From assembly GCF_001523745.2 (NCBI RefSeq), contig NZ_CP013387.1, positions 2,170,001-2,234,000 of the forward strand: a DNA stretch of 64,000 nt. Reading direction: 5' to 3'. This document shows, piece after piece, positions 42,276 to 50,737 of this stretch. Numbering within the stretch: position 1 is the stretch's first letter; each line of letters starts with the position of its first letter. Below the pieces are notes generated by a model. The model saw nothing but the letters and a program-made list of their open reading frames with translations. It was not told the origin of the DNA and did no database searches. Position numbers and translations under genes: made by a program. Source of the DNA: Burkholderia mayonis (GTDB taxonomy: Bacteria > Pseudomonadota > Gammaproteobacteria > Burkholderiales > Burkholderiaceae).

Positions 42276-42296
42276 GCATGGCGAGCGGCGCTGCCG

Positions 42297-42662
42297 TCAT
42301 TCTTCGACGGCCTGCCTGAGCCGCAGCAGCGCCTGATCCCACTGCCGCCCGATCGCTTCCAGCGCCGCCCGCGCCGCGTCGATTCGCGCGGGCTCGAAGC
42401 GCCACAGCCGCTCGCGCCCGACCCTCGTGTCGCGCACGAGCCCCGCTTCCGCAAGCACCTGCAGATGCTGCGTGACCGACTGTCGCGTGATGTCGGTGCC
42501 CGCGGTAATCTGCGCGATCGACAGCGCCGCCCCCGTGCACAGCGCGGCGACGATCCGCAGGCGGGTTTCGTCGCCGAGCGCGGCGAACACCGCCGCGCAA
42601 TCGCGCAGCTGCGCGCGCTTGAGCGGCGCGCGCGACGGCCGCCCGTCAGCGCGCGTCGACAT
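42297..42662 (-). CDS. ArsR-family transcriptional regulator
   Basis: 121 residues, winged helix: FAALGDETRLRIVAALCTGAALSIAQITAGTDITRQSVTQHLQVLAEAGLVRDTRVGRERLWRFEPARI. No Cys pair of the metal-sensing type is evident, so it is the kind paired with SRPBCC (AHSA1) proteins, not arsenic. Its start overlaps the end of the SRPBCC gene by 17 bp, so they are coupled and likely control each other. Confidence 0.92.
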   Translation of the reverse strand: MSTRADGRPSRAPLKRAQLRDCAAVFAALGDETRLRIVAALCTGAALSIAQITAGTDITRQSVTQHLQVLAEAGLVRDTRVGRERLWRFEPARIDAARAALEAIGRQWDQALLRLRQAVEE

Positions 42663-43107
42663 GCGCGGCGATGTTCTTCATCTGCTCGTCCCAGCCGCCG
42701 CTGTTCATCCGGAACGCGTCCGCGCGGCGCTCGATCGGCAGCTTGTCGAAGCCCGATTCGACGACGGTGAGCAGCGTGCCGGCTTCGGCGCCGGCGAGCT
42801 CGAACACGACGAGCGTCGGCGTCTCCTGCGAGTAGTCGACCGCGGGATCGACCGCGGCCGGATGCCAGCGATACGAGAAGCGATGTTCCGGCTCGATCCG
42901 CTCGACCCACGTCCGCAGCACCAGATGCTCATAGCCGGGATAGGTGATGCGGCCTTCGACGCGCGCTCCCGCTTCGAACGCCTGCCCTGTCAGGTCGACG
43001 CGAAACCACACGCCGAACTCATCGGCGTTCGTCAGCGCGCGCCACACCCGCGAGCGCGGCGCGTGCAGCACGATCCGCTTTTCGATACGATCGGTCGATG
43101 TGTTCAT
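42646..43107 (-). CDS. SRPBCC (AHSA1-like) domain protein
   Basis: 153 residues from ATG 43107, preceded by caggaggctgcat. The START-like fold begins IEKRIVLHAPRSRVWRALTNADEFGVWFRVDL and ends GGWDEQMKNIAAHVDA, as in the activator-of-Hsp90-like family. It binds hydrophobic ligands; the role is unknown. It is cotranscribed with the ArsR gene. Confidence 0.9.
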   Translation of the reverse strand: MNTSTDRIEKRIVLHAPRSRVWRALTNADEFGVWFRVDLTGQAFEAGARVEGRITYPGYEHLVLRTWVERIEPEHRFSYRWHPAAVDPAVDYSQETPTLVVFELAGAEAGTLLTVVESGFDKLPIERRADAFRMNSGGWDEQMKNIAAHVDAR

Positions 43108-43247
43108 ATGCAGCCTCCTGGCTGCAGATTCGGCAGCGCATCCGGGAAATGCAAGGATTCGGCTGCATATTACGAAAATCGCCCGGACGCCGCGGTATAT
43201 GCGCGAATGCGCGACTGACGCAGCATGCAACGTCCGATCCTTCGATT

Positions 43248-43901
43248 TCAGCTCAGCAGCCCCGCCGCGACGTTGACCGACAGCCCGAGTACCGCCATGT
43301 TGAAATAGAACGACAGGATCGACTGCGCGAGCGCCGCGCGCCGGATCGACCGGCCGCGCAGCGATACGTCCGACGTCTGCGACGCGACCGCGATCGTGAA
43401 CGAGAAGTACAGGAAATCCCAATAATCGGGCTCGAATTCGCGATCCGGAAACGATAGCGCGCGCGCTTCCTTCGGCGACAGATGGTAGAGCCGCGCATAG
43501 TGCAGCGTGAAGATCGTCGGAATCAGGAACCACGCGCCGAACATCGTCGCGCCCGTCACCGCGTAGTGCCCGAGGCCCGAACGAAATCCGACGCTCTTCA
43601 CACTGACGAGCTCGAGCACGATCGCGGCGATGCTCGCGACCGTTGCAAAACAGATGATGGTCAGCACGATCGTCGCGCTCTCGTCTTCGCGCATCGCGAT
43701 CTCGCGCACCTTGTAATGATGTGCGCGTACCATCCTCACCCACATCAGCACGAGATACAGCCAGATCGTGCAATCCCAACCGATCAGAATGCGCGCGAAC
43801 GGCCGAAGCGGGTAAGGGAACAGCAGGCCGAGCGCGGCGCCGATGGCGACCGCGATCACCATGCGCGGGCGATTGCGCAGCACTTGCGGATAGAACGTCA
43901 T
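43248..43901 (-). CDS. DUF1345 inner-membrane protein
   Basis: 217 residues with five hydrophobic segments (AVAIGAALGLLFPYPLRPFARILIGWDCTIWLYLVL..). The DUF1345 stretch EPDYWDFLYFSFTIAVASQTSDVSLRGRSIRRAALAQSILSFYFN is clear. The function is unknown. It is transcribed alone. Confidence 0.9.
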   Translation of the reverse strand: MTFYPQVLRNRPRMVIAVAIGAALGLLFPYPLRPFARILIGWDCTIWLYLVLMWVRMVRAHHYKVREIAMREDESATIVLTIICFATVASIAAIVLELVSVKSVGFRSGLGHYAVTGATMFGAWFLIPTIFTLHYARLYHLSPKEARALSFPDREFEPDYWDFLYFSFTIAVASQTSDVSLRGRSIRRAALAQSILSFYFNMAVLGLSVNVAAGLLS

Positions 43902-43945
43902 GGTTTCTCGCCGGGATCTTCGAAAGTCGAGTGAAAGTTCACGCC

Positions 43946-43975
43946 GTCGCGTCGCGTCGCGTCGCGTCGCGTCGC
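43946..43975. repeat. Pentanucleotide tandem repeat, six GTCGC units
   Basis: Six perfect GTCGC copies between the divergent DUF1345 and metallophosphatase genes. The array starts 45 bp from the DUF1345 start and ends 59 bp from the phosphatase start. Pentamer arrays are prone to slippage. Confidence 0.95.
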
Positions 43976-44034
43976 AGCGATTATCGTCATGTTGTCTCGC
44001 TGCGCCAAGCGCGGCTGTGTCCTAAGATGGGCGA

Positions 44035-44769
44035 ATGGACACCGCTCCCCTGATCCGTCGCCATACCGCGAACCATGCCGGCCGCGATTTCGTCGTCGGC
44101 GATCTGCACGGCTGCGTCGACCCGCTGCGCGTGCTGCTGCACACCGTGCGCTTCGATCCGGCGCGGGACCGGCTGTTCTCGGTCGGCGACCTCGTCGACC
44201 GCGGCGCACAGTCGGAGGCGGCGCTCGCGCTGCTCGACCGCCCGTGGTTCCACTGCGTGCTCGGCAATCACGAGGACGTGCTGTGCTCGGTCGCCGCCGG
44301 CAGGCTGCCGATGAGCGTCTGGCAGCGCATCGGCGGCGACTGGGCGGTCGATCTGCCCGCCGAGACGCTCGAACGCCACGCACGGCGGCTGCGCGAGCTG
44401 CCGCTCGTGCGCGTCGTCGGCGACGGCAACGAGCGCTTCAACGTGCTGCACGCGGAATTCTTCGGCAGCGATGCCGACCTCGACCGCGGCGACTACGCGC
44501 CGGACGTGATCACGCGCCTGCTGTGGGGCCGCGAGCTCGCGTACGGGCGCACCGATCCGGCCGCGCGGCAGAACGGCCTGTCGACCACCTACTGCGGGCA
44601 CACGCCGATGCACGACGTCGTGCGCATCGGCGCGCAGACCTTCATCGACACCGGCGCGTTCGATCCGTCGGGCCGGCTCACGCTGCTCGACACGAAAAGC
44701 GGCAAATGCTGGTCGCTGTCGGTCGCGGCCGCACGCCACCAGAGCGCGGCCGACGTCCCGCTGCCTTGA
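44035..44769 (+). CDS. Serine/threonine-type metallophosphoesterase
   Basis: 244 residues. The calcineurin-like motifs are in order: FVVGDLHGCVD (residues 19-29), FSVGDLVDRGAQ (48-59), CVLGNHEDVL (75-84) and later TTYCGHTPMHDVV. The di-metal site Asp/His/Asn residues are all present. It resembles PrpA/lambda-type protein phosphatases acting on phosphoproteins. The ATG at 44035 is GC-rich upstream with no strong ribosome-binding site. The gene stands alone, ending 68 bp from the convergent RES gene. Confidence 0.9.
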   Translation: MDTAPLIRRHTANHAGRDFVVGDLHGCVDPLRVLLHTVRFDPARDRLFSVGDLVDRGAQSEAALALLDRPWFHCVLGNHEDVLCSVAAGRLPMSVWQRIGGDWAVDLPAETLERHARRLRELPLVRVVGDGNERFNVLHAEFFGSDADLDRGDYAPDVITRLLWGRELAYGRTDPAARQNGLSTTYCGHTPMHDVVRIGAQTFIDTGAFDPSGRLTLLDTKSGKCWSLSVAAARHQSAADVPLP

Positions 44770-44837
44770 CGCGATTCGACTGCCTCGGTGCGCGCCGCCG
44801 CGCCGCCGCCGAGCGGCGTCGTGCCCGGCCCGCGCGC

Positions 44838-45545
44838 TCAGCCGACCTGATTCAGCTCGAACACCGCGTCGATCGACGCGCCGTTCCAGTTGTATTCGAG
44901 ATACGCGGCATGGTGACAATCGCGCAACAGCGTCGTCCTGAACGCCGCGAGACACTCGCCGCCCGGATCCCGCACCGACGGATACGCGATGCCCGCGCCG
45001 CCCGCGTCGCGCACCGCATGGCCGAATGCCTGGCCGGCCGTATAGTCGACGGGATCGAGGAGCGCCGGATCGCGCTCGCGCCACGCGCGCACGTCGGCGA
45101 CCCTGCCTTGCGCGACCACCGTGTAGAGACGCATCTGCTGACGCATCGGCAGCTCTTTCGTCGCGGCAAGGAACAGCGACGCGTGGTAGCGCGTCTCCGC
45201 GATCGCCGTATTGCGCGTGTGCGCACAATAGAACACGCCATAGCTGCCGTCCGAGAAACGGCTGCCGTTCGGATTCAGGTGCGTGAACGCCGCCATGATC
45301 GGCCCGTAGCCCGGCCCGAAGCGGCGCTCGTCGGGCGGCACGAGACCGAGCACGCCGACTTCGGTGCGCACGCGGTCGTTGGTCAGCGCCTCGAGCGCGT
45401 AGAGCGCGTCGAAATCCTCGGCCGACGCCACGCGGTCGAACAGGTTGATCGCGGGAAAGCGCGTGGGAATCACGCGATAGGCGGGCATCCAGTGAAGCGC
45501 CGCGGTGGGCCAGTTCGTCTGCCGTTCGGGGAAATTCACGCCCAT
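44838..45545 (-). CDS. RES-domain toxin
   Basis: 235 residues from ATG 45545. The RES domain is named for Arg-Glu-Ser; here are YRVIPTRFPAINLFDR (Arg), the YGVFYCAHTRNTAIAETRYH (Glu) block and IAYPSVRDPGGECLAAFR (Ser). These are the toxin active-site residues in RES-Xre systems, which degrade NAD+ or ADP-ribosylate targets (ParT, MbcT). It begins 10 bp inside the end of the antitoxin gene, typical for a coupled toxin. Confidence 0.92.
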   Translation of the reverse strand: MGVNFPERQTNWPTAALHWMPAYRVIPTRFPAINLFDRVASAEDFDALYALEALTNDRVRTEVGVLGLVPPDERRFGPGYGPIMAAFTHLNPNGSRFSDGSYGVFYCAHTRNTAIAETRYHASLFLAATKELPMRQQMRLYTVVAQGRVADVRAWRERDPALLDPVDYTAGQAFGHAVRDAGGAGIAYPSVRDPGGECLAAFRTTLLRDCHHAAYLEYNWNGASIDAVFELNQVG

Positions 45546-45955
45546 CCGCCTCGCGTCGCATCGAGATATTGCCGCACCGCGACGAGATCGCTGATGTTCC
45601 CCGCGAGCATCCGGTCGAGCGCGCGTTTGCCGTTGAACGGCACGGCGTCGTTCGGACGCTTGACCCACGCGTCCGCCGCGGCCGGCTGCGGCAGCAGGAT
45701 CTGCAGCGCCTTGTAGATGCCGAGCACGAGCGACAGGCGCTCGAGCGTGTCGTGCGTGAGACGCGCGGTTTGCGGCGACGCCTTCCATTTGAAGAACGTC
45801 GAGCGGCCGGGCGAGCCCAGCAGGACGATCTGCTCGTCGGTCGACAGATCCCAGTCGCGCGCGATGTTGAAGAATGCACGCAGGCCGGCCGCCGACATTT
45901 GCGCGACCGTCGCCTCCGGCGGATTCGGGAGCGGCTTCAGAGCGGGATGGGACAT
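45536..45955 (-). CDS. Xre/MbcA/ParS-like antitoxin
   Basis: 139 residues from ATG 45955. The N-terminal helical Xre-like part (RAFFNIARDWDLSTDEQIVLLGSPGRSTFFKWKA) is followed by the C-terminal DUF2384 toxin-binding domain (LERLSLVLGIYKALQILLP, AWVKRPNDAVPFNGKRALDRMLAGNISDLVAVRQYLDATRGGWA). It should neutralise the RES toxin by occluding its active site and autoregulate through the operator at 45980. Confidence 0.92.
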   Translation of the reverse strand: MSHPALKPLPNPPEATVAQMSAAGLRAFFNIARDWDLSTDEQIVLLGSPGRSTFFKWKASPQTARLTHDTLERLSLVLGIYKALQILLPQPAAADAWVKRPNDAVPFNGKRALDRMLAGNISDLVAVRQYLDATRGGWA

Positions 45956-45979
45956 GGCGGTTAGTCTCAAAATGAATCT

Positions 45980-45994
45980 ACTAACAAGATTAGT
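45980..45994. promoter_or_regulatory. Candidate operator of the RES-Xre pair
   Basis: ACTAA-CAAGA-TTAGT, a 5-bp inverted repeat with a 5-bp spacer, sits 25 bp upstream of the antitoxin ATG in an AT-rich patch. Xre-type antitoxins autorepress from such sites. A TTAGT also appears at 45961. Confidence 0.5.
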
Positions 45995-46775
45995 CCATTT
46001 TTGGATCATTGCAAGAAAAATGATGGCGGATCCCAATAAGCGGCGGATTGGGGCGGTTGGCGCGGTCTGAACGCCGTGAGGTGGTGGAGCTTCGGCCGAT
46101 TTGGAACGGACGAGCGGCTTTGGGCAAGTTGAGCTGCGTGGGCGGCTTGGGCGGTCGACGAATCGACGGGTCGGCGAATCGGTAGGTCGGTAGGTCGGTA
46201 GGTCGGCGGCAGGCAGCAGCATCGCCGAATGACTCGACGACACGGAGAAACGAAAGGGCGACAGACCGATTCAACGGCATGGCGGCACGAAGCCGCCGAA
46301 CGCGCCAGTCTGTGCCGGCCGCGAATCCGCATCACGGAAAGCGCTTTCCCGTCGCCGCCATCGCGCGCCTGCGCCGGGTGGTCACGGCTTCGTCGAACTG
46401 AAAAACAACGGATGAATCGACCACCCCGAACTCGCAACGTGCGATGTCGCCCATCCCTGATCACTTCACGCGTGTGCCCGCGATCGTCGCATACGCGTGC
46501 GCGAGGCGAAACGCATGCGTTCGTCCTTCGACACAAGCGCGCGAGACCGGCCACGCGCGCAAAGGTCAAGCGTCGAAATTTCGCTGCGTGACGAGAAAAA
46601 ATGCTGCGCTCGTGAAATTTTTCTCATTGCCTTCGAGCGCGTGCGGAACCGGCCTGGAAAACCGACGACGCGCAAACGAGCGCCGTGCGACATGCGATGG
46701 CCGCGCGGCCATCGCAGGCGGCGACGCGCCATCGGGCGCGCTGTCAAATGCGACGGCCCGGCCGATCGCGCCGGC
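45995..46775. other. Long gap without a supportable gene; short octamer repeat
   Basis: About 780 bp. Frames here look random and match nothing I know. Three perfect copies of GGTAGGTC (46181-46204) lie in a G-rich segment. A purine-rich stretch around 46570-46640 (gagaaaaaatgctgcgctcg) shows no RNA structure I can name. Confidence 0.6.
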
Positions 46776-47684
46776 TCACGCCGGCTTCGCGCGGTCGAGA
46801 TCGATCGGCGGCAGCGTCTGCGCGTCGCGCGCCTGCGTCGCCGCGACGATGCCGTCGACGCGTTTGAGATGATGGCGATTGTCGTGGTCCCACGGATGGA
46901 AGCCCGGCCGGAAGAAGCTCAGCCATTCGCGCGCGATGCTCGGGAACATCCCGTGGCGCGGTCCGTACAGCAGCTTGCTCACGCGCCAGAGGCCGCGCAC
47001 GCGATGATCCGCGTAGCGGTCCGAACGAATCAGGCGCGTATGCAGCAGGAACACGGTCGGCCAAAACGTCAGCGTCGTCATGAGAAAAATGCCGACGCGA
47101 ATCAGATAACGCTTCGGACCAGGCTTCATCACCGCGTTCCACACGTCGAACGACACTGCCTTGTGCTCGGTTTCCTCGAGCGCGTGCCACTGCCACATCT
47201 GCTTGTAGTCTTCGTGCGAGCCGGCGAACACGGCCGGATCGGACAGCAACCAGTTCGCGAGCATCGCCGTGTAGTGCTCGGCCGCGACCGTATGCGCGAG
47301 TTGCACCGAATGCGGCAGCACCTTCTTCAGCCAGCCGAGCACCTTCCACACGCGCTTGTCGAGCTTGCGTGCGGGCAGGCGGTTCGCCTGCATCAGTTCG
47401 TTGTACTCGATGTGCTCGCGCGTGTGCATCGCCTCCTGACCGATGAAGCCGAGCACCTGCTTTTTCAGCACGGGATCGTCGATCCGGTCGCGGTAGTTGC
47501 GCACCGAATCCATGAAAAAGCGTTCGCCCGCCGGAAACAGCAGCGACAGCGCGTTGAAGAAATGCGAGACTTGCGAGCCCTGCCCGTGCCAATTCGTCGC
47601 ACGCTCGACCGGCAGATGGAAGCGCAGGTCGCGGCGCACGGGCATGACGAACACGGGGTCCGTCGACTTCGCGGGTTGATTCAT
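46776..47684 (-). CDS. Ferritin-like putative metal-dependent hydrolase (PF10118 type)
   Basis: 302 residues. Two carboxylate/His clusters typical of this family are present: FIGQEAMHTREHIEYN (Glu-x2-His-x2-Glu/His) and WHALEETEHKAVSFDVW. A membrane-prone stretch follows (RVGIFLMTTLTFWPTVFLLHTRLI). The family is annotated as a predicted metal-dependent hydrolase and may be a diiron oxidase or desaturase-like protein; no substrate is known. It is a single gene. The N-terminal Met at 47684 has gagacatcg upstream. Confidence 0.88.
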   Translation of the reverse strand: MNQPAKSTDPVFVMPVRRDLRFHLPVERATNWHGQGSQVSHFFNALSLLFPAGERFFMDSVRNYRDRIDDPVLKKQVLGFIGQEAMHTREHIEYNELMQANRLPARKLDKRVWKVLGWLKKVLPHSVQLAHTVAAEHYTAMLANWLLSDPAVFAGSHEDYKQMWQWHALEETEHKAVSFDVWNAVMKPGPKRYLIRVGIFLMTTLTFWPTVFLLHTRLIRSDRYADHRVRGLWRVSKLLYGPRHGMFPSIAREWLSFFRPGFHPWDHDNRHHLKRVDGIVAATQARDAQTLPPIDLDRAKPA

Positions 47685-48176
47685 CGATGTCTCCTATCTG
47701 AGCGATCGTTGGCCGTGTCGATGCGGGTCAGGCCGGCCGGCGTCGCATCCGCCGGCGAAAGGCTCGCGCAATTCGACGGTTCGACGCCGGGTCGCTCGCG
47801 CACCGGCCGCCGCATACCGTCGGCACCTGCCGAGTCACGCGGCGCCGGCCACCGCACGCTCGCAGTTCGGCCGCCAACCTTTACATTAATAACTGAAACA
47901 ATATGGCGAGGATGCGCGGATAAGCAAGGCGCGTGTTAGTGGCGGCCTTCCAAACGACGGGCGGCCGCAAAGCGCCGTGAGGCGCGCCGCAGAGCCAGGT
48001 GTGGCGGACGTTTCGGCGTAGTTGTGCCCGCTATTGCCCCGTCTCGTAAACGCAATCTCGGACCGCTTTTCGGCCGCATCGCGCGAATCCGCCAAGCCGC
48101 GCGCGCCGGGAAATCCGGCCGAGATCGCGCGGCTCCCCTACAATAACGATCATTTCGTTTCCTTCAGGAGCATTTC
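47685..48176. other. Divergent gap before FKBP, no gene seen
   Basis: 492 bp with promoters of two divergent genes. A T/A-rich stretch (47880-47905) could be the promoter of the leftward gene. FKBP is preceded by aggagcatttc. No RNA gene or short ORF is recognisable. Confidence 0.6.
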
Positions 48177-48518
48177 ATGGCAGTCGTCACTACCGAATCG
48201 GGCCTCAAATACGAAGACCTGACCGAAGGCGCGGGCGCCGAAGCGAGCGCGGGCCAGACGGTGAGCGTCCACTACACCGGCTGGCTCACCGACGGTCAGA
48301 AGTTCGATTCGAGCAAGGACCGCAACGACCCGTTCGCGTTCGTGCTCGGCGGCGGCATGGTCATCAAGGGCTGGGACGAAGGCGTGCAAGGGATGAAGGT
48401 GGGCGGCGTGCGCCGTCTGACGATCCCGCCGCAACTCGGCTACGGCGCGCGCGGCGCGGGCGGCGTGATTCCGCCGAACGCGACGCTCGTGTTCGAAGTC
48501 GAGCTGCTCGACGTCTGA
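48177..48518 (+). CDS. FKBP-type peptidyl-prolyl isomerase
   Basis: 113 residues, a single FKBP domain. [84 protein letters not shown] contains the active-site Tyr, Phe, Asp, Trp and the terminal Phe of the family. There is no signal peptide, so it is cytoplasmic. It catalyses proline cis-trans isomerisation. Short FKBPs of this type (113 residues) are known virulence-linked proteins in Burkholderia. An aggag ribosome-binding site precedes the ATG. Confidence 0.96.
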   Translation: MAVVTTESGLKYEDLTEGAGAEASAGQTVSVHYTGWLTDGQKFDSSKDRNDPFAFVLGGGMVIKGWDEGVQGMKVGGVRRLTIPPQLGYGARGAGGVIPPNATLVFEVELLDV

Positions 48519-48564
48519 CGCCGGCATCGCTCCGTTGTCGACGACCATCGATCGTCGCCGCATC

Positions 48565-49332
48565 ATGGCCCGCCTCGCTTCGCCGACGCTCTCGCTGCGC
48601 CGCTACAGCGCCATGCAGGAGTCGGACGTGCACGACTTCCATCAGATCGTGCTCGGCGTCGACGGCTCGATGACGATGACGGTCGACGGCGCCGACGAAA
48701 GGATCGACTGCCGCTCCGCCTGGCTGATTCCGGCAGGCTCGCGGCACGAATACGCGGGGCTCGGCAACAACAGCCAACTGGTGCTCGACCTGCCGCTCGG
48801 ATCGCTCGCGGTGCCCGAGCGGCTGTTCGAGCGCGCAAAGACGACGCCGATCGATCCGAGTCTCACAACGCTCGTCGGCGAACTCGCGTCGCGCGTCGCA
48901 CCCGAGCCGCGCGTCGACGTCGCGTCGGTCCGGCGCTTCCACTGGCAGGCGGCCGCGCGCCTCTGCGGTGCGCTCGTCGGCGAGTTGGGCGGCGCGTCGC
49001 CGCGGCCGGCCGCCGGGCTCGACTTCGCGCGGATCGACCGCTGGCTGCGCGCGCATCTCGCGGAGCCGCTGCGAATCGCCGATCTCGCCGCCCACTGCGG
49101 CTTCGGCATGCGGCGTTTCCATCAGCTCTTTTGCGACGCTTTCGGCGAAACGCCGCATCGCTATCTGCAACGGCTGCGGCTCGACGCCGCTGTCGTATTG
49201 CTAGGGAATCCGAAGCGTTCGCTGACCGATATTGCCGGCGAAGTCGGATTCGCCGATCAGAGCGCGTTCACGCACGCGTTCACGAAACGGTTCGGACTCG
49301 CGCCCGGGCAGTGGCGCGGCGATCGGCACTGA
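48565..49332 (+). CDS. AraC-family transcriptional regulator
   Basis: 255 residues from ATG 48565; a TTG at 48535 would add 10 residues and cannot be excluded. The N-terminal cupin-like sensor is DVHDFHQIVLGVDGSMTMTVDGADERIDCRSAWLIPAGSRHEYAG. The C-terminal double helix-turn-helix is RIADLAAHCGFGMRRFHQLFCDAFGETPHRYLQRLRLDAAVVLLGNPKRSLTDIAGEVGFADQSAFTHAFTKRFGLAPGQWRG. It starts 46 bp after fkp. The regulon is unknown. Confidence 0.92.
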   Translation: MARLASPTLSLRRYSAMQESDVHDFHQIVLGVDGSMTMTVDGADERIDCRSAWLIPAGSRHEYAGLGNNSQLVLDLPLGSLAVPERLFERAKTTPIDPSLTTLVGELASRVAPEPRVDVASVRRFHWQAAARLCGALVGELGGASPRPAAGLDFARIDRWLRAHLAEPLRIADLAAHCGFGMRRFHQLFCDAFGETPHRYLQRLRLDAAVVLLGNPKRSLTDIAGEVGFADQSAFTHAFTKRFGLAPGQWRGDRH

Positions 49333-49570
49333 ATTTTCGGCGCACGCAGTCGGCCGCCGGTTCGAGCGGTCCGACGATACGGGAAACGCACGACGGCCCG
49401 CGCAACGCCTGCGCACATCGTTCGAAAACGTTCGGCCGGCGGCATTGCGCCACACGGCGTCCTGCCTCGGCCAAACTCGCCAGAAAACCCACGACGATGC
49501 AGTGCGGCCCATCCGCTCGCACCGCGCATTGCGCGCGGGTAGGCGAACGCCCGAACGCCGCGTCCGCGCA

Positions 49571-50737
49571 TCACGCTCCTGCCCGAATCGCTTCCTCGTA
49601 AACCTCCGCGACGCGCCGCGCGATCACCACGTTGTCGAAATGCTCGCGCGCATACTGCCGGCACGCATCGGCATCCGGCAGAACGAGCGAGCCCGACAAC
49701 GTCGCAGTCAGCCCGTCCGCGATCGCGCGCGCGCCGATCTCGGGCAACACGAGCGCCTCGGACAAGCCGGCGACCGCCTCCGGCAACCCGCCGACGGGCG
49801 TCACGAGCACCGGCGTGCCGGACGCGAGCGATTCGACGGTGACGAGGCCGAACCCTTCGAGCGCGACGGTCGGCACGACGCTCAGCGTCGCCGCGCGATA
49901 CAGCACGGCCAGATGGTTGTCCGGCACGAAGCCGAGCAGCGTCACGTTGCCGCCCAGTCCGGCGTCGTCGATCCGCTTCTGCAATTCGCCCTCGAGCCGC
50001 CCCTTGCCTGCGATCAGCAGGAGGACGTCCGGATGCCGGCGCCGCACGATCTTCACCGCGTCGATCAGATCCTCGAGCCCCATGCGCCGCACGAGCCGCC
50101 GCACCGCGAGCACGATCGGCCGGTCCTGCGGCAGTTGCAGCTTGCGGCGCGCGTCGGCGGACGTCATCGGCAGATCGAATTGCGCGGTGTCGACGCAACC
50201 CGGCACGACGCGCACACGGTCCGGATCGACGTTGTAGCGCGACGTGAGAATCTGGCCGAATGCGTTCGACAGCACGATGAGCCGCAGCGAGCGCGCGTAG
50301 ACCGCCTGTTCGAGCCGGTGCTTGACCTTCTGCCCGAGCGAATCCGCGCCTTCGACATGACTCTCGTCCGCCCACGGTCCCTGGAAATGCGACACCTGCG
50401 GAATGCCGCGCGTCACGTCGAGACCGGGGAACGTGTACAGCGCGAAATGCGACGACACGACGTCCGGCCGCTCGATCCGAACCACGTCGCGCAGCGCGTG
50501 GCGCGCGGCGATCATCCGGCGCGGCAGCGACGACGTCGCCGGACCAAAGCCGCGGATCGCGCCCCCCGTGTCGGCCGCGACGCGCTCGGAGCCCGCGACG
50601 ACGCCGCGCACCGCGACGCCCGCGCCCGGCAGCGCGCCGACGAGCGAGTAATACATGCGATCGAGCCCGCCCGCGCGTTCGGGAAACCAATGCATGCCGA
50701 TTTGCAGTGACTTGATCGACGTTACGGTGTGCTTCAT
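49571..50737 (-). CDS. bceK: Glycosyltransferase BceK (GT4)
   Basis: 388 residues from ATG 50737. The GT-B fold with the GT4 signature: AGGLDRMYYSL in the N-terminal lobe, then VRRLVRRMGLEDLIDAV and VVPTVALEGFGLVTVESLASGTPVLVTPVGGLPE (the EX7E motif with donor-site Glu residues). It transfers a sugar to the growing polysaccharide repeat at the cytoplasmic face of the inner membrane. Last gene in the minus-strand bce series. Its start shares one base with the bceJ stop (TAATG). Confidence 0.9.
   Translation of the reverse strand: MKHTVTSIKSLQIGMHWFPERAGGLDRMYYSLVGALPGAGVAVRGVVAGSERVAADTGGAIRGFGPATSSLPRRMIAARHALRDVVRIERPDVVSSHFALYTFPGLDVTRGIPQVSHFQGPWADESHVEGADSLGQKVKHRLEQAVYARSLRLIVLSNAFGQILTSRYNVDPDRVRVVPGCVDTAQFDLPMTSADARRKLQLPQDRPIVLAVRRLVRRMGLEDLIDAVKIVRRRHPDVLLLIAGKGRLEGELQKRIDDAGLGGNVTLLGFVPDNHLAVLYRAATLSVVPTVALEGFGLVTVESLASGTPVLVTPVGGLPEAVAGLSEALVLPEIGARAIADGLTATLSGSLVLPDADACRQYAREHFDNVVIARRVAEVYEEAIRAGA

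Noticed and set aside
46205..46775. Several 90-190 codon frames in the gap after the toxin-antitoxin pair
   Set aside because: They overlap each other on both strands, lack recognisable start signals and similarity.
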